Assembly (NCBI GenBank): GCA_003279655.1
Contig: QCHI01000001.1
Location: forward strand, 124,001-188,000
DNA from: Prochlorococcus sp. AG-402-A21
Lineage (GTDB): Bacteria > Cyanobacteriota > Cyanobacteriia > PCC-6307 > Cyanobiaceae
Direction: 5' to 3'
DNA: 64,000 nt
The notes beneath the pieces are model-generated. The model was not told the DNA's origin. It ran no database searches and was given only the letters and a program-made list of their open reading frames with translations. The translations under genes and the position numbers were made by a program. Shown here one piece after another: positions 44,221-53,878 of this stretch; position 1 is the first letter of the stretch; each line of letters starts with the position of its first letter.

Positions 44221-45144
44221 ATGACATCCAAATGGCATGGAACTTGTGATCTAAGGCTTTACAAAAGGCCAAAGTATAACAATAGAGATATTAACAAAAC
44301 AATTCATCAAGCAAAATGTACTGCTCCATTAAAATTAATCAAAGTATTCAACGATAAAAAAGATGGGAGATGTGAGATACCAATTCTTCATAGTGCAGGA
44401 GGAATTGTTGGGGGTGATCAACTCACAATCAATGTAAATGCTGAGGAAGATAGCAGTGCGACATGTTCTTCTGTTGCAGCACAAAAAGTTTATGGAAGTA
44501 AAGGTAGATCAAAATTAAATCCTGAAGGGAGCTGGGCGAATCAAAAATGTTTATTTCAGATTGAAAAAAATTCTGACTTCGAGTGGATCCCACAAGAATT
44601 AATTATTTATCAAGGAGGTCTTTTTGAACAAAATATGACTGTTAAACTTGATCCTTCATCAAGCTTTTTATGTGTTGATTTGGTTCGCTTAGGACGAACT
44701 TCTGCAGGCGAACAACTTGGTAATGGAGTATGGAGGTCATCTTTGGAAATCTACCGGGGAAATACTCAAGGCAAACAATATGAATTTAGTGATCGCTTCG
44801 AACTATCTGGAGAAGCTTTAAAATCCATTCACGGTTTAGCAAATCAACCAGTATTTGGATCTTTAACTTGGATAACACCCAAAGAAATAAACCAAAAAGA
44901 TTTATCTGATTTACTAGCAAAATGCCGACAACAAAGAGCTGGACTTGAAGGGTTTATGACTTGCAGCCTTCTTGAAAATGGCATATCGGCAAGATACACT
45001 GGCTCATCAACACAATCAGCTCGGTTTTGGTTTTATAGAATCTGGAGACTTACAAGAATTTTAAGAAAATTAGGCATGCCTGAATACATGAGGATTTGGC
45101 CAATGCAAGAAAACCCAACGACAAACTCAGAATGTCCATTATGA
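44221..45144 (+). CDS. ureD: Urease accessory protein UreD
   Basis: Scaffold that binds the apo-urease for nickel insertion. The 307 residues include HSAGGIVGGDQLTINV, IPQELIIYQGGLFEQNM, and DLVRLGRTSAGEQLGNG in the middle, matching UreD/UreH. Length is normal. It starts the rightward ureDABC set, 49 bp before ureA. Confidence 0.95.
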   Translation: MTSKWHGTCDLRLYKRPKYNNRDINKTIHQAKCTAPLKLIKVFNDKKDGRCEIPILHSAGGIVGGDQLTINVNAEEDSSATCSSVAAQKVYGSKGRSKLNPEGSWANQKCLFQIEKNSDFEWIPQELIIYQGGLFEQNMTVKLDPSSSFLCVDLVRLGRTSAGEQLGNGVWRSSLEIYRGNTQGKQYEFSDRFELSGEALKSIHGLANQPVFGSLTWITPKEINQKDLSDLLAKCRQQRAGLEGFMTCSLLENGISARYTGSSTQSARFWFYRIWRLTRILRKLGMPEYMRIWPMQENPTTNSECPL

Positions 45145-45193
45145 ACTTTTTAGCATTTTATTACTAGTAAAATGAACTTCTAACTTTTGAAAA

Positions 45194-45496
45194 ATGTACT
45201 TAAGTCCTCAAGAAAAAGACAAATTACTTGTAGTAACCGCTGCACTGTTAGCAGAGCGTAGATTAAATAGAGGTCTAAAATTAAATCATCCTGAAGCTAT
45301 CGCTTGGCTTAGCTTTCAGGTACTTGAAGGTGCTAGAGATGGGAAAAGTGTTTCTACCTTAATGAATGAGGGGACTACATGGTTAACAAAAGACCAAGTT
45401 ATGGAAGGTGTTCCCGAACTCATCCATGAAGTTCAAATAGAAGCTGTTTTTCCAGATGGAACCAAGCTTGTAACACTTCACAATCCAATTGTCTAG
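45194..45496 (+). CDS. ureA: Urease subunit gamma
   Basis: Small structural subunit, 100 residues, [20 protein letters not shown], with [20 protein letters not shown]. Assembles with UreB and UreC into the (alpha-beta-gamma)3 enzyme. It ends 8 bp before ureB. Confidence 0.97.
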   Translation: MYLSPQEKDKLLVVTAALLAERRLNRGLKLNHPEAIAWLSFQVLEGARDGKSVSTLMNEGTTWLTKDQVMEGVPELIHEVQIEAVFPDGTKLVTLHNPIV

Positions 45497-45504
45497 CTCA
45501 AGTT

Positions 45505-45825
45505 ATGTCTTATTTAATTCCTGGAGAACTTATTCCCGAAGATGGTTTTATTGAACTCAATAAAGGAAGAGAAATCACGACCATAACAGTCTCTAATATT
45601 TCTGATCGTCCAATTCAAATTGGCTCTCATTATCATTTCTTTGAATCAAATCAAGGTTTAGAATTTAATCGTCAACAATCTCTCGGCAAACGACTAGACA
45701 TCCCAGCTGGTACTGCTATCAGATTTGAGCCGGGTGACCGAAGAGCAGTTAATCTTGTGCCCTATGCAGGAAACCGAAAAGTTTTTGGATTTAACGGACT
45801 AATAAACGATTCACTTCAAAAATAA
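45505..45825 (+). CDS. ureB: Urease subunit beta
   Basis: A 106-residue subunit with [37 protein letters not shown] and [20 protein letters not shown]. Length and motifs are normal. The stop and the ureC start are 1 bp apart. Confidence 0.97.
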   Translation: MSYLIPGELIPEDGFIELNKGREITTITVSNISDRPIQIGSHYHFFESNQGLEFNRQQSLGKRLDIPAGTAIRFEPGDRRAVNLVPYAGNRKVFGFNGLINDSLQK

Positions 45826-45826
45826 A

Positions 45827-47536
45827 ATGCCTTTCAAAATTTCTCGCCAAGCTTATGCAGAGACTTATGGTCCAACTAAAGGAGATCGAATAAGACTTGC
45901 CGATACAGACTTAATCCTTGAAGTAGAGGAGGACCATACTCACTATGGAGACGAAGTTAAATTTGGTGGAGGCAAGGTTATTCGTGATGGGATGGGACAA
46001 TCACAACAAAGTAGAGACAATGGTGTAGTAGATACAGTTATCACAAATGCACTAATCTTGGATTGGTGGGGAATTGTTAAAGCTGATATTGGCATTAAAG
46101 ATGGAAAAATCTCAGGCATCGGAAAAGCCGGCAATCCTGATACTCAAGAAGGTGTGAACATTATTGTAGGAGCCAGTACAGAAGCAATCGCAGGAGAAGG
46201 AAACATTATTACTGCAGGAGCTATTGATAGTCATATTCATTTTATTTGTCCACAACAAATAGAAACTGCTTTAGCTAGTGGGGTTACCACAATGCTTGGA
46301 GGAGGCACTGGTCCAGCGACAGGCACTAATGCAACAACATGTACACCAGGGGCATTTCACATCTCAAGAATGCTGCAATCAGCAGAGGGATTTCCTGTGA
46401 ATCTGGGGTTCTTTGGGAAAGGAAATGCAACCAACAAAGCAGCATTAGAGGAACAAGTAAGAGCAGGTGCTTGTGGGTTAAAACTTCATGAAGACTGGGG
46501 AACGACTCCAGCCTGTATTGATTCGTGCCTAAGTGTGGCAGACCAATTAGACGTACAAGTTTGTATTCATACAGACACCCTAAATGAAGCTGGTTTTGTT
46601 GAAGATACAATTCGAGCAATAGCAGGAAGAACAATTCATACATTCCACACAGAAGGAGCTGGAGGTGGTCACGCTCCCGACATTATCAAAATTTGTGGAG
46701 AATCAAATGTGATCCCCAGCAGTACAAATCCTACTAGGCCTTTTACTCTAAATACTCTTGAAGAGCATTTAGACATGTTGATGGTTTGTCATCATTTGGA
46801 TCCCAAAATTCCAGAAGATGTAGCATTTGCTGAGTCAAGAATACGTCGTGAAACTATTGCCGCTGAAGACATACTCCACGATTTAGGAGCCTTTTCTATT
46901 ATTGCAAGTGACTCCCAGGCTATGGGTAGAGTTGGGGAGGTTATTAGTCGGACTTTCCAAACTGCTCATAAAATGAAAGTTCAAAGAGGGGCCTTACCAG
47001 AGGATAATCAAAGGAATGATAATCATCGCCTGAAAAGATATATCTCAAAGGTAACTATTAATCCAGCGATAGCTCATGGAATAAGTAGTCATGTTGGGTC
47101 GGTAGAAGTTGGCAAACTAGCAGACTTAGTACTTTGGAAGCCTGGCTTTTTTGGAATTAAACCTGACTTAGTAGTCAAAGGAGGATCTATCTCATGGGCT
47201 CAAATGGGAGATGCAAATGCCTCCATTCCTACTCCACAACCAGTCCATGGTCGTCCAATGTTTTCTTCCTTTGGAAAGGCAATAAATCCTTCATGCCTAA
47301 CTTTCTTAAGCGAGAGCGCAATAGAAGCTGGAGTTCCTAAACGACTCAAATTGGAACGCTCTTATGCTCCCGTTAAAGACACAAGAAAAATATCTAAGCA
47401 ATCAATGAAACTAAATGATGCAAGACCCAAAATCGAAGTCGACCCTCAAACATACGAAGTTTTTGCAGATGGAGACCTTTTGACTTGTGAACCAGCTGAA
47501 TCACTACCACTTGCGCAAAGATATCTATTGCTTTAA
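45827..47536 (+). CDS. ureC: Urease subunit alpha
   Basis: Catalytic subunit that hydrolyses urea to ammonium and carbamate. The nickel ligands and active-site residues are visible: [10 protein letters not shown], the carbamylated lysine in [37 protein letters not shown], the VCHHLD flap region with the conserved His, and [10 protein letters not shown]. The 569-residue length is normal. It ends the ureDABC set. Confidence 0.98.
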   Translation: MPFKISRQAYAETYGPTKGDRIRLADTDLILEVEEDHTHYGDEVKFGGGKVIRDGMGQSQQSRDNGVVDTVITNALILDWWGIVKADIGIKDGKISGIGKAGNPDTQEGVNIIVGASTEAIAGEGNIITAGAIDSHIHFICPQQIETALASGVTTMLGGGTGPATGTNATTCTPGAFHISRMLQSAEGFPVNLGFFGKGNATNKAALEEQVRAGACGLKLHEDWGTTPACIDSCLSVADQLDVQVCIHTDTLNEAGFVEDTIRAIAGRTIHTFHTEGAGGGHAPDIIKICGESNVIPSSTNPTRPFTLNTLEEHLDMLMVCHHLDPKIPEDVAFAESRIRRETIAAEDILHDLGAFSIIASDSQAMGRVGEVISRTFQTAHKMKVQRGALPEDNQRNDNHRLKRYISKVTINPAIAHGISSHVGSVEVGKLADLVLWKPGFFGIKPDLVVKGGSISWAQMGDANASIPTPQPVHGRPMFSSFGKAINPSCLTFLSESAIEAGVPKRLKLERSYAPVKDTRKISKQSMKLNDARPKIEVDPQTYEVFADGDLLTCEPAESLPLAQRYLLL

Positions 47537-47558
47537 TTGATACTAATTTCAAAAAATC

Positions 47559-47786
47559 TTAGGCTACAAGTGAATCTTCAGTATTAGAACCCGTTATTCT
47601 GAGACGTTGTTCTAAATTTGGGCCATAGGACTCTATTCCCCAAATTTCTAGCTGCGATCCCTCTGGCGCCATAGACGAGAAAACCTCTTGGGGGAAGATA
47701 GCTCGTTCTAAAAAAAATCTATCCGGTCCAATACATTTCAGCACGACCATACTAGAAGTAATGTTTCTATAAGAGAAATCGACCAT
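47559..47786 (-). CDS. DUF1830 family protein
   Basis: A 75-residue cyanobacterial family recognised by LKCIGPDRFFLERAIFPQEV, then FSSMAPEGSQLEIWG. Function unknown. It is convergent with ureC (22 bp apart) and reads leftward from an AT-rich region. Confidence 0.78.
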   Translation of the reverse strand: MVDFSYRNITSSMVVLKCIGPDRFFLERAIFPQEVFSSMAPEGSQLEIWGIESYGPNLEQRLRITGSNTEDSLVA

Positions 47787-47943
47787 AACTGAAAATTATT
47801 TGTGGAAATTAAAACAAATAAATAAAAAATTATTTGTAAATTTTTATACAAAAAACATACATAAAAATATAAAAATTTTCTTAATATGTTCAAAATGAAC
47901 ACCTCCTTAATGACTTATTAGTTATAAAAAACGTAAAAAATTT

Positions 47944-48123
47944 ATGATCTCCACATCAACAAGAATAAAAATAAAAAATATACTTAATCGCTTAGAAACT
48001 AATCAATTAGTTACCCTAGAAGAAAGAATTTTCCTTAATAAATTATCCAATGTATATCCCCTGGTATCAGGTTGGGTTTCATCTGCATTAGGGGCAGAGG
48101 CAAGTTCAATAGATAATGAATAA
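47944..48123 (+). CDS. Small hypothetical protein (59 aa)
   Basis: Reads MISTSTRIKIKNILNRLETN, then QLVTLEERIFLNKLSNVYPL and SGWVSSALGAEASSIDNE. The helical, acidic-and-basic pattern looks like a real small protein. No family is recognised. The 275 bp between it and the porin (48124-48398) is AT-rich and should hold the porin promoter. Confidence 0.5.
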   Translation: MISTSTRIKIKNILNRLETNQLVTLEERIFLNKLSNVYPLVSGWVSSALGAEASSIDNE

Positions 48124-48398
48124 TAATTAAAACAATGGAAACCCAATTTCAAATAAGATAATTCAAAATTAACGTAAGCTATATTTAATCAAAAAGAATT
48201 TACTACTAAATCTAGAATACTTAACCAAGTGCTTTTTAAAATATTTAATTTAACTTGAATTCAATCAAAACAATAGCTTAAAAAAATTCATAATGTAGCC
48301 AAAGATACAATACAGTTTCTGATAATGTAACAACTAATACCCCATATTTAACTACTAAATAATAAAAATATATTGCTCTTAATTTGTGTGAGGACACA

Positions 48399-49409
48399 AT
48401 GAAGCTTTTTCAGCGTTTGCTGGTAGCTCCAGCTGCATTGGGCCTAATGGCTCCAGTTGCAGTGAATGCAGATACTGCATTTTCATCAACTACATCTCTT
48501 TCTGGTGGTGCTGTTTTTACTATTGGTTCTGTTGCCGATGGTGGAACAAGTGATACGGAAGAAGAACTCTATATGCAATATGGATATGGACTTGACGTAA
48601 CTTCCAGTTTTACTGGTGAAGACATGCTTTACATGGGCATGGAGACTGGTAATGCTAGTGGTCCATTAGCAAGTATGGATAGTTCAGTCGGTGGTACTGG
48701 TGCTATTACTTTGCATTCTTTATTTTATGCGTTTCCAGTTGGTGATCTAGAAGTAACTGCTGGTCCTTTGCTTGACCAGGATGATGTAGTTGCTGCAACA
48801 ACTTCTGCTTACTCAGATGCTTTTAGACTAGGCAGTATGCCTTACTCACTAGCTGGTGGTGAAACTGGTCCAGGAGTTGGTGTTGCTTACTCTGGAGACA
48901 ACGGTGTAGTTGCCTCTGTTAGCTTCGTTTCTGTTGGTGGTGCTGATTCCACAGTAGGTATAGGAGCTGATGATGGAGATGATGTTTCTACTTTCACTCT
49001 TGGTTATGACGGAGAAGGCTTTGGTGGCGGTCTTGTAATTGCGACCAACGATGGCGAAGGCGGAACATCTGGATACGACACATTTGGTGGTGGTATCTAT
49101 TACAGCCCTGAGTCAGTCCCTGCAACAATCAGTGTTGCTTATGACACAACAGATCCAGAAACAGGTGCTGATGCTACTGACTTGTTCGTTGGTGTTGACT
49201 ACGAAGTTGGACCTGGCACGTTAAGTGCTGCCTACAATTCAACTGACATTGATGGCAGTGATTCTGAAGATTCAACAGGATTTGAAGTTTCTTACAGCTA
49301 CGGTCTTAATGACTATGTTTCTGTCACAGCTGGTTTCTTCACAGTAGAGGATACGAGTACTGGTGATGACGACACTGGTGTAGTTGCTGAAACTTATTTC
49401 AGCTTCTAA
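48399..49409 (+). CDS. Outer-membrane porin
   Basis: A 336-residue protein from ATG 48399 with signal peptide MKLFQRLLVAPAALGLMAPV, cleaved near VNA-D. The mature part is Gly/Ser/Asp/Thr-rich alternating beta-strand sequence ending VVAETYFSF with a terminal Phe. An AGGA ribosome-binding sequence sits 5-8 bp before the ATG; the earlier TTG in frame is not needed. It resembles the porin at 23808-24992 in signal peptide and ending but lacks the His-rich part. General solute entry is assumed. Confidence 0.78.
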   Translation: MKLFQRLLVAPAALGLMAPVAVNADTAFSSTTSLSGGAVFTIGSVADGGTSDTEEELYMQYGYGLDVTSSFTGEDMLYMGMETGNASGPLASMDSSVGGTGAITLHSLFYAFPVGDLEVTAGPLLDQDDVVAATTSAYSDAFRLGSMPYSLAGGETGPGVGVAYSGDNGVVASVSFVSVGGADSTVGIGADDGDDVSTFTLGYDGEGFGGGLVIATNDGEGGTSGYDTFGGGIYYSPESVPATISVAYDTTDPETGADATDLFVGVDYEVGPGTLSAAYNSTDIDGSDSEDSTGFEVSYSYGLNDYVSVTAGFFTVEDTSTGDDDTGVVAETYFSF

Positions 49410-49432
49410 GCCTTAAAAGTTAAATCAAAAAT

Positions 49433-49460
49433 ACCTCCTATTTCATTAGGGGGTTTTTTG
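49433..49460 (+). terminator. Intrinsic terminator after the porin
   Basis: acctccta (49433-49440) pairs with tagggggt (49447-49454), one G-T, followed by TTTTT. It lies 24 bp after the porin stop. Confidence 0.88.
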
Positions 49461-49509
49461 ATAAATATAAAAACAAATTAAATAATATTAGTAACAACTA
49501 AAACTAATA

Positions 49510-49641
49510 TTATTTAATTTGTTTTGTATTTTTTCTTAAATATGATTTAATTAGCCCTTCATAAGGATCAAGCTGTTCTAATCGAATCATATCCTCATAT
49601 GGGTCAGGACTACTTTTTTGATTTTTGTTAGTTTTTCTCAT
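49510..49641 (-). CDS. Small hypothetical protein (43 aa)
   Basis: Reads MRKTNKNQKSSPDPYEDMIR and ends KSYLRKNTKQIK. Repeated DPYE (PDPYEDMIR, LDPYEGLIK) suggests a real protein. No family is recognised. Confidence 0.4.
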   Translation of the reverse strand: MRKTNKNQKSSPDPYEDMIRLEQLDPYEGLIKSYLRKNTKQIK

Positions 49642-49688
49642 TATTTTTATAGATCACTTATAGATAAATAATTAATTTTATTATATTT

Positions 49689-49865
49689 TTATGCTGCACT
49701 ATCAGATTTCAACCCCCTATCACGACTACCTTTAAACCACTTCATTTGATGAGTAGTGCGATGACCATTAGGATACAAGTAATGCAGATTTTCAATTGAG
49801 ACAAGCTTTTCATTTCTATCAGTTATTTCTTGAAAATCATCATTACTATTTTGATTTAATTCCAT
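49689..49865 (-). CDS. Small hypothetical protein (58 aa)
   Basis: Reads MELNQNSNDDFQEITDRNEK and ends SDSAA. It contains YPNGHRTTHQMKWFKGSRDRG, a basic segment. It is open from ATG 49865 with credible codon use but has no recognised family. Confidence 0.4.
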   Translation of the reverse strand: MELNQNSNDDFQEITDRNEKLVSIENLHYLYPNGHRTTHQMKWFKGSRDRGLKSDSAA

Positions 49866-49998
49866 AATAGATAAAATAGATATACTATTTAAGACATCTG
49901 ATCCATGGATTGGTGTCCATGATGAACAAAGTGACGATTACAAAACGCGATAGTCAAACAAAAAAAAATTACACATACTAAATAATTCTTTAATCAAT

Positions 49999-50027
49999 AA
50001 AAAAGCAGCTAATTTAGCTGCTTTTTT
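49999..50027. terminator. Bidirectional intrinsic terminator
   Basis: A perfect 13-bp stem (aaaaaagcagcta, 49999-50011; tagctgctttttt, 50015-50027) with a 3-base loop, an A-run on one side and a T-run on the other. It follows the end of the leftward gene at 50060. Confidence 0.9.
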
Positions 50028-50059
50028 ACAATAAATTCAATTTTATTTATTTTTGAAGC

Positions 50060-50332
50060 TTAAAAATACTTAAAAGGGAAGAATATCTTATCAGGGCCCG
50101 CAAGCATAACTGAAGCAGCAATAAGAGCAGTAACTACTTGAACACCAATAAATTGTTTTCGAAGGTACTGATAAGACCCTGTTTCAGAAAGCTCAACAGA
50201 TGGTTCATTCTCAGGTAATCCATAATAATAAATTTGAGAGATCTGAAAAAAGATCACTAAACCAGCAATTGCAGCCAAAGGATTAAATCCACCAAAAGTG
50301 ATTGTTGAAAATGGGATTGTTGAGTAAAGCAT
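50060..50332 (-). CDS. Conserved-looking small membrane protein (90 aa)
   Basis: Has hydrophobic segments at about residues 17-30 and 63-78, with a polar middle (YGLPENEPSVELSETGSYQY). The pattern suggests two membrane helices. No family recognised with certainty. It has its own terminator. Confidence 0.6.
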   Translation of the reverse strand: MLYSTIPFSTITFGGFNPLAAIAGLVIFFQISQIYYYGLPENEPSVELSETGSYQYLRKQFIGVQVVTALIAASVMLAGPDKIFFPFKYF

Positions 50333-50497
50333 TAAAAAGTCATCGCTCTTAACTTCTAATCATTACAGCATTAATTTCGGAAAATGCTTCGATCGCTAAT
50401 AGACTGAAATCTTAAATTAATGAAAATTCTAAAACATCGTTCATATAAAAAGTTACGGATTCAACTCGTGCAGTCATGAAAATTCTTCCATATCGAA

Positions 50498-50746
50498 TTA
50501 ATTATTTTTAGGCCTGGCTTTTGTAACCCTGATAGCTCTACCCATCCATTCAACATCTTGAAGATCATCAATTGCTTTTTGTTCTTGAGCATCATCACCC
50601 ATATCAACAAAAGCAAAACCTCTTTTTCTACCAGTTTCTCTCTCTAATGGCAGCTTACAATTAGTAACTTCACCATAACTGCTAAACACACTAACAATAT
50701 CTTCAACCTCAGCATCAAATGAGAGATTCCCGATGTAAATAGTCAT
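50498..50746 (-). CDS. RNA-binding protein with one RRM domain (Rbp type)
   Basis: An 82-residue protein that is a single RRM. RNP2 is IYIGNLSF, and RNP1 is RGFAFVDM. It ends with a short KARPKNN tail and no Gly-rich C-terminal extension. Cyanobacterial Rbp proteins bind U-rich RNA, and some are cold-induced. Here it diverges from rpsU, the S21 gene that often accompanies rbp genes in cyanobacteria. Confidence 0.9.
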   Translation of the reverse strand: MTIYIGNLSFDAEVEDIVSVFSSYGEVTNCKLPLERETGRKRGFAFVDMGDDAQEQKAIDDLQDVEWMGRAIRVTKARPKNN

Positions 50747-50942
50747 TGGTTAACGGACCTATGAAGTAATAATGAATGGTCCGAAAAGGGGGAAACCTCA
50801 ATAATTTGGCTAAAAAGCAAAACTTTGAAGAAAGCTATTTGGATAATTCAGAAAATATTCTAGATCTTTTTCTCCCAAAAAGGTTAAAACAAAAATTTGC
50901 TTTATCGTCCTGTAAAATTATGGAATAGCATTTTTTATCTTT

Positions 50943-51119
50943 TTGACTCAAGTAACTGTTGGAGAAAACGAAGGCATTGAATCAGCACTTCGCCGTTTTA
51001 AACGTCAAGTTTCCAAAGCCGGAATCTTTGGAGAATTAAAGCGCCTGCGTCATCATGAAACTCCTGTGGAAAAATATAAGCGTAAATTGCAACAAAGACG
51101 TAGAAGCAGAAGAAGATAA
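50943..51119 (+). CDS. rpsU: 30S ribosomal protein S21
   Basis: A 58-residue basic protein from TTG 50943: [20 protein letters not shown], then [20 protein letters not shown] and an Arg-rich end. These are S21 features (last protein added to the 30S). A TTG start is used; no ATG lies in frame nearby. It is transcribed away from the RRM gene. Confidence 0.93.
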   Translation: MTQVTVGENEGIESALRRFKRQVSKAGIFGELKRLRHHETPVEKYKRKLQQRRRSRRR

Positions 51120-51178
51120 ACAAAATTTTAAAAATGTGAAAAAGTTAAAAATTTGAAAACTTGTACTAGTTGAATCAA

Positions 51179-51403
51179 ATGGAAAGAGAAAATTGTTGGG
51201 TTTGGTTTAAAGGTTCACTCAAAGAAGGAGGATCTTGGAAGGGAGGTTTTACATACAAAAAAGATGAGAATCCTGGTGTACTTATTCAAAATCCAGGATA
51301 TGTTCAATGTCGAGTCCCTGATTGGCGCATAAGCACTACAGAGCCACCGGATAAACATATAGGACCAAAAATACCTGAAAACTCAGTCTGGAAACTTTTA
51401 TAA
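51179..51403 (+). CDS. Small hypothetical protein (74 aa)
   Basis: From ATG 51179 (TTG 51170 is also open): MERENCWVWFKGSLKEGGSW. Rich in Trp, Gly and Pro, it contains NPGYVQCRVPDWRISTTEPP and ends NSVWKLL. It looks conserved but I do not recognise the family. Follows rpsU by about 60 bp. Confidence 0.6.
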   Translation: MERENCWVWFKGSLKEGGSWKGGFTYKKDENPGVLIQNPGYVQCRVPDWRISTTEPPDKHIGPKIPENSVWKLL

Positions 51404-51452
51404 AGTGAAAAAGCTTTATTTAATAATTTTTTGACATTCAATTTCTTAATTT

Positions 51453-51971
51453 CTAATTAACACCGGCTCTAACAAGAGGAGTTAAATACTTAACAACCGC
51501 TGGAGTAATTAATAACACAGCTATTAACCTAAATGCATGAATTGCTGCCACTGCAGCTCCAACCCCAAGTTCTGCTCCAACAAGGCTCATACCAAGGGTT
51601 CCTCCAGGAGCAGAGCCTAACAAGGCTATTAGGGGATCAATCCCAAACAAACGGACCACCAAAAAACCAACAATGAGACCTGTAAGAATCAAAGTGATAG
51701 TAATTAATATAGCCGGCTTCCAAAGAGTTTGTAACTCTGAGAGAGTATCTCTATTAATACCCGTACCAATAACAGTTCCTACACCAATTCCAAGCAAAGT
51801 TTTTGTACCCATGGGCCATTGGGCAGGTTCAAACTGACCACTTATGCTTAAGCATCCTGCCGCCAAAATCGAGCCAAGAAGAGGAGCAGCAGGAATACCA
51901 CTAAGCAACATCAAACTTCCTAGAGCAGCACCGCTGAGAATGTATATGATTAAAGTCATTGAAGGATTCAT
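51453..51971 (-). CDS. AbrB family membrane protein, half-size
   Basis: A 172-residue membrane protein with about five or six hydrophobic segments. It resembles one half of the AbrB/ammonia-monooxygenase-like family (PF05145), with GIGVGTVIGTGINRDTLSEL and GSAPGGTLGMSLVGAELG. Typical members are about 350 residues with two repeats, so this is a single repeat, either a natural half-protein or a truncation. Substrate unknown. Confidence 0.72.
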   Translation of the reverse strand: MNPSMTLIIYILSGAALGSLMLLSGIPAAPLLGSILAAGCLSISGQFEPAQWPMGTKTLLGIGVGTVIGTGINRDTLSELQTLWKPAILITITLILTGLIVGFLVVRLFGIDPLIALLGSAPGGTLGMSLVGAELGVGAAVAAIHAFRLIAVLLITPAVVKYLTPLVRAGVN

Positions 51972-52264
51972 AATCCAAGCCTTGAAGCGATATCTTTAGT
52001 CTGATCTATTTTTTGTTTTTTAAATCAATTGATCAATATCAATTAAAAAAAGCTTCTATAAAAAGCTTTTTATTTCTATTAAATTTTGATCTTACGACTT
52101 CAAAAAAAAATGCAAGAATGATCTCTATAACTAAGCTTTGGCTAGATTTACAATAGATTTGATTTTTCCCCTTTTTACTTTTAACCTGATTTTCAATCAA
52201 AATGGTCAACAAATTGTTAGTGTTTACATCTAAATAATTATTTTTGTGATTGATAGATGTTCTG
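51972..52264. other. Divergent gap with an orphan terminator-like hairpin
   Basis: Apart from the hairpin aaaaagctt/aagcttttt (52047-52055 with 52063-52071) I see no gene here. Both flanking genes start at the edges of this gap, so the hairpin does not end a known gene. On the minus strand it is followed by a seven-T run. A short RNA may end here. Confidence 0.35.
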
Positions 52265-53878
52265 ATGAAAGCAAATTTAACTTCTGAATTAAAAATTCTG
52301 GGACCTAAATCAGAGGCTAAGATCTTGTACGTCAGACTGCCTTGTAATCCTATTTTTCCAATTGGACCAATTTATTTAGCTGATCATGTTCATAAATGCT
52401 TTCCAAAAATACAACAATTAATCATAGATTTAGCTTCCTTACCCATTTTAGATGTAGAAAGGGTATTAATAAATAGTATTAAAAATTTTAAACCTACATT
52501 ATTAGTTTTCTCATGGCGAGATATACAAATTTATGCGCCTGTAGATGGTAGAGGAGGAAATCCATTACAAAATTCATTTGAAGTTTTTTATTCTAGTAAT
52601 CCTCTCAAAAAAATTCGTGGCGCTTTTGGTGGTTTTCAACTATTAAGAAGTCATTATGGTGAGATATGGAGAAACCAAAGATTAATTAGGAAGGGACTAA
52701 AATATGCAAAGAAATACAAGCCAAATGCAAGTGCAATATTAGGAGGAGGTGCTGTTAGTGTTTTTTATAATCAATTAAAAAATTCGCTTCCAAAAGGGAC
52801 TATTATTTCTTTAGGTGAAGGAGAACTATTAATAGAAAAATTAATAAGAAATGAATCGATTAGTGATGAAAGATGTTTTGTTGTTGGTGAATCTCCTAGA
52901 GAAAAGTTGATTCATGAAAAACCAAACAACATAATTAAAACTGCTTGTGACTATGGCTATATTCAATCTATTTGGCCTGAATTTAAATGGTATCTAGATG
53001 GTGGCGACTTTTATATTGGAGTACAAACCAAGCGAGGTTGTCCTCATAACTGTTGTTATTGTATTTACACTGTTATCGAAGGTAAAAAAGTCAGAATTAA
53101 TCCAGTAAGTGAGGTTATTAAAGAAATTAAACAGTTATACAAACTTGGAGTTCGCGGTTTTTGGTTTACAGACGCCCAATTCATACCCTCTAGAGGACAT
53201 ATTCAAAATGCTAAAGATATTCTTCAATCTATCTATGATGAAGGCTTGCATGATATTCATTGGGCAGCATATATAAGAGCGGACAATATAGATGAAGAAT
53301 TAGCAGAATTAATGGTTCGAACAGGTATGAGCTATTTCGAAATTGGAATAACTTCTGGATCCCAAGAACTTGTCCGAAAAATGAAAATGGGATACAACTT
53401 AAAAACAGTTCTGAAAAATTGCGAACTTCTAGCAAAAGCAGGTTTTAAGGCACAGGTTTCAGTCAATTACTCGTTCAATGTTATAGACGAACGTCCTGAA
53501 ACAATAAGACAAACAATTGCTTATCATAGAGAATTAGAAAAGATTTTTGGAGCTGATATTGTTGAACCCTCTATATTTTTTATAGGACTTCAACCTCATA
53601 CTTTGTTAGAAGAGTATGGACTGAAAAAAGGGTTATTAAAACCTGGCTATAACCCTATGAGTTTAATGCCTTGGACTGCTAGAAAACTTCTCTGGAATCC
53701 AGAGCCAATGGGGAAGGAATTTGGAAGGATTTGCTTAGAAGCCTTTGATAAAAATCCAAGTGATTTTGGTAGAACAGTGATGAACTTATTAGAAAGAGAT
53801 TATGGAGTTTCATCTTTAAACGATGCATTAACTGTAGAGGCTAAAAATCGTCCGGTTCTTGCAAAAAGCCTTCGTTGA
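52265..53878 (+). CDS. B12-binding-type radical SAM protein
   Basis: About 537 residues from ATG 52265 (a TTG 15 bp earlier is also open). The N-terminal part (ILYVRLPCNPIFPIGPIYLA, up to about 230) looks like a cobalamin-binding-type Rossmann domain. The radical SAM core begins with the CX3CX2C motif RGCPHNCCYC around residue 260, followed by VRGFWFTDAQFIPSRG. C-terminal SPASM-like Cys clusters are absent. Picocyanobacterial members have been annotated as photosystem II high-light acclimation enzymes; I do not claim that function. The 3' end overlaps the CPBP gene by 79 bp on the other strand. Confidence 0.75.
   Translation: MKANLTSELKILGPKSEAKILYVRLPCNPIFPIGPIYLADHVHKCFPKIQQLIIDLASLPILDVERVLINSIKNFKPTLLVFSWRDIQIYAPVDGRGGNPLQNSFEVFYSSNPLKKIRGAFGGFQLLRSHYGEIWRNQRLIRKGLKYAKKYKPNASAILGGGAVSVFYNQLKNSLPKGTIISLGEGELLIEKLIRNESISDERCFVVGESPREKLIHEKPNNIIKTACDYGYIQSIWPEFKWYLDGGDFYIGVQTKRGCPHNCCYCIYTVIEGKKVRINPVSEVIKEIKQLYKLGVRGFWFTDAQFIPSRGHIQNAKDILQSIYDEGLHDIHWAAYIRADNIDEELAELMVRTGMSYFEIGITSGSQELVRKMKMGYNLKTVLKNCELLAKAGFKAQVSVNYSFNVIDERPETIRQTIAYHRELEKIFGADIVEPSIFFIGLQPHTLLEEYGLKKGLLKPGYNPMSLMPWTARKLLWNPEPMGKEFGRICLEAFDKNPSDFGRTVMNLLERDYGVSSLNDALTVEAKNRPVLAKSLR

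Noticed and set aside
52047-52260. A precursor peptide for the radical SAM enzyme in the upstream gap
   Set aside because: No frame of useful length with a leader-peptide character was found on either strand.
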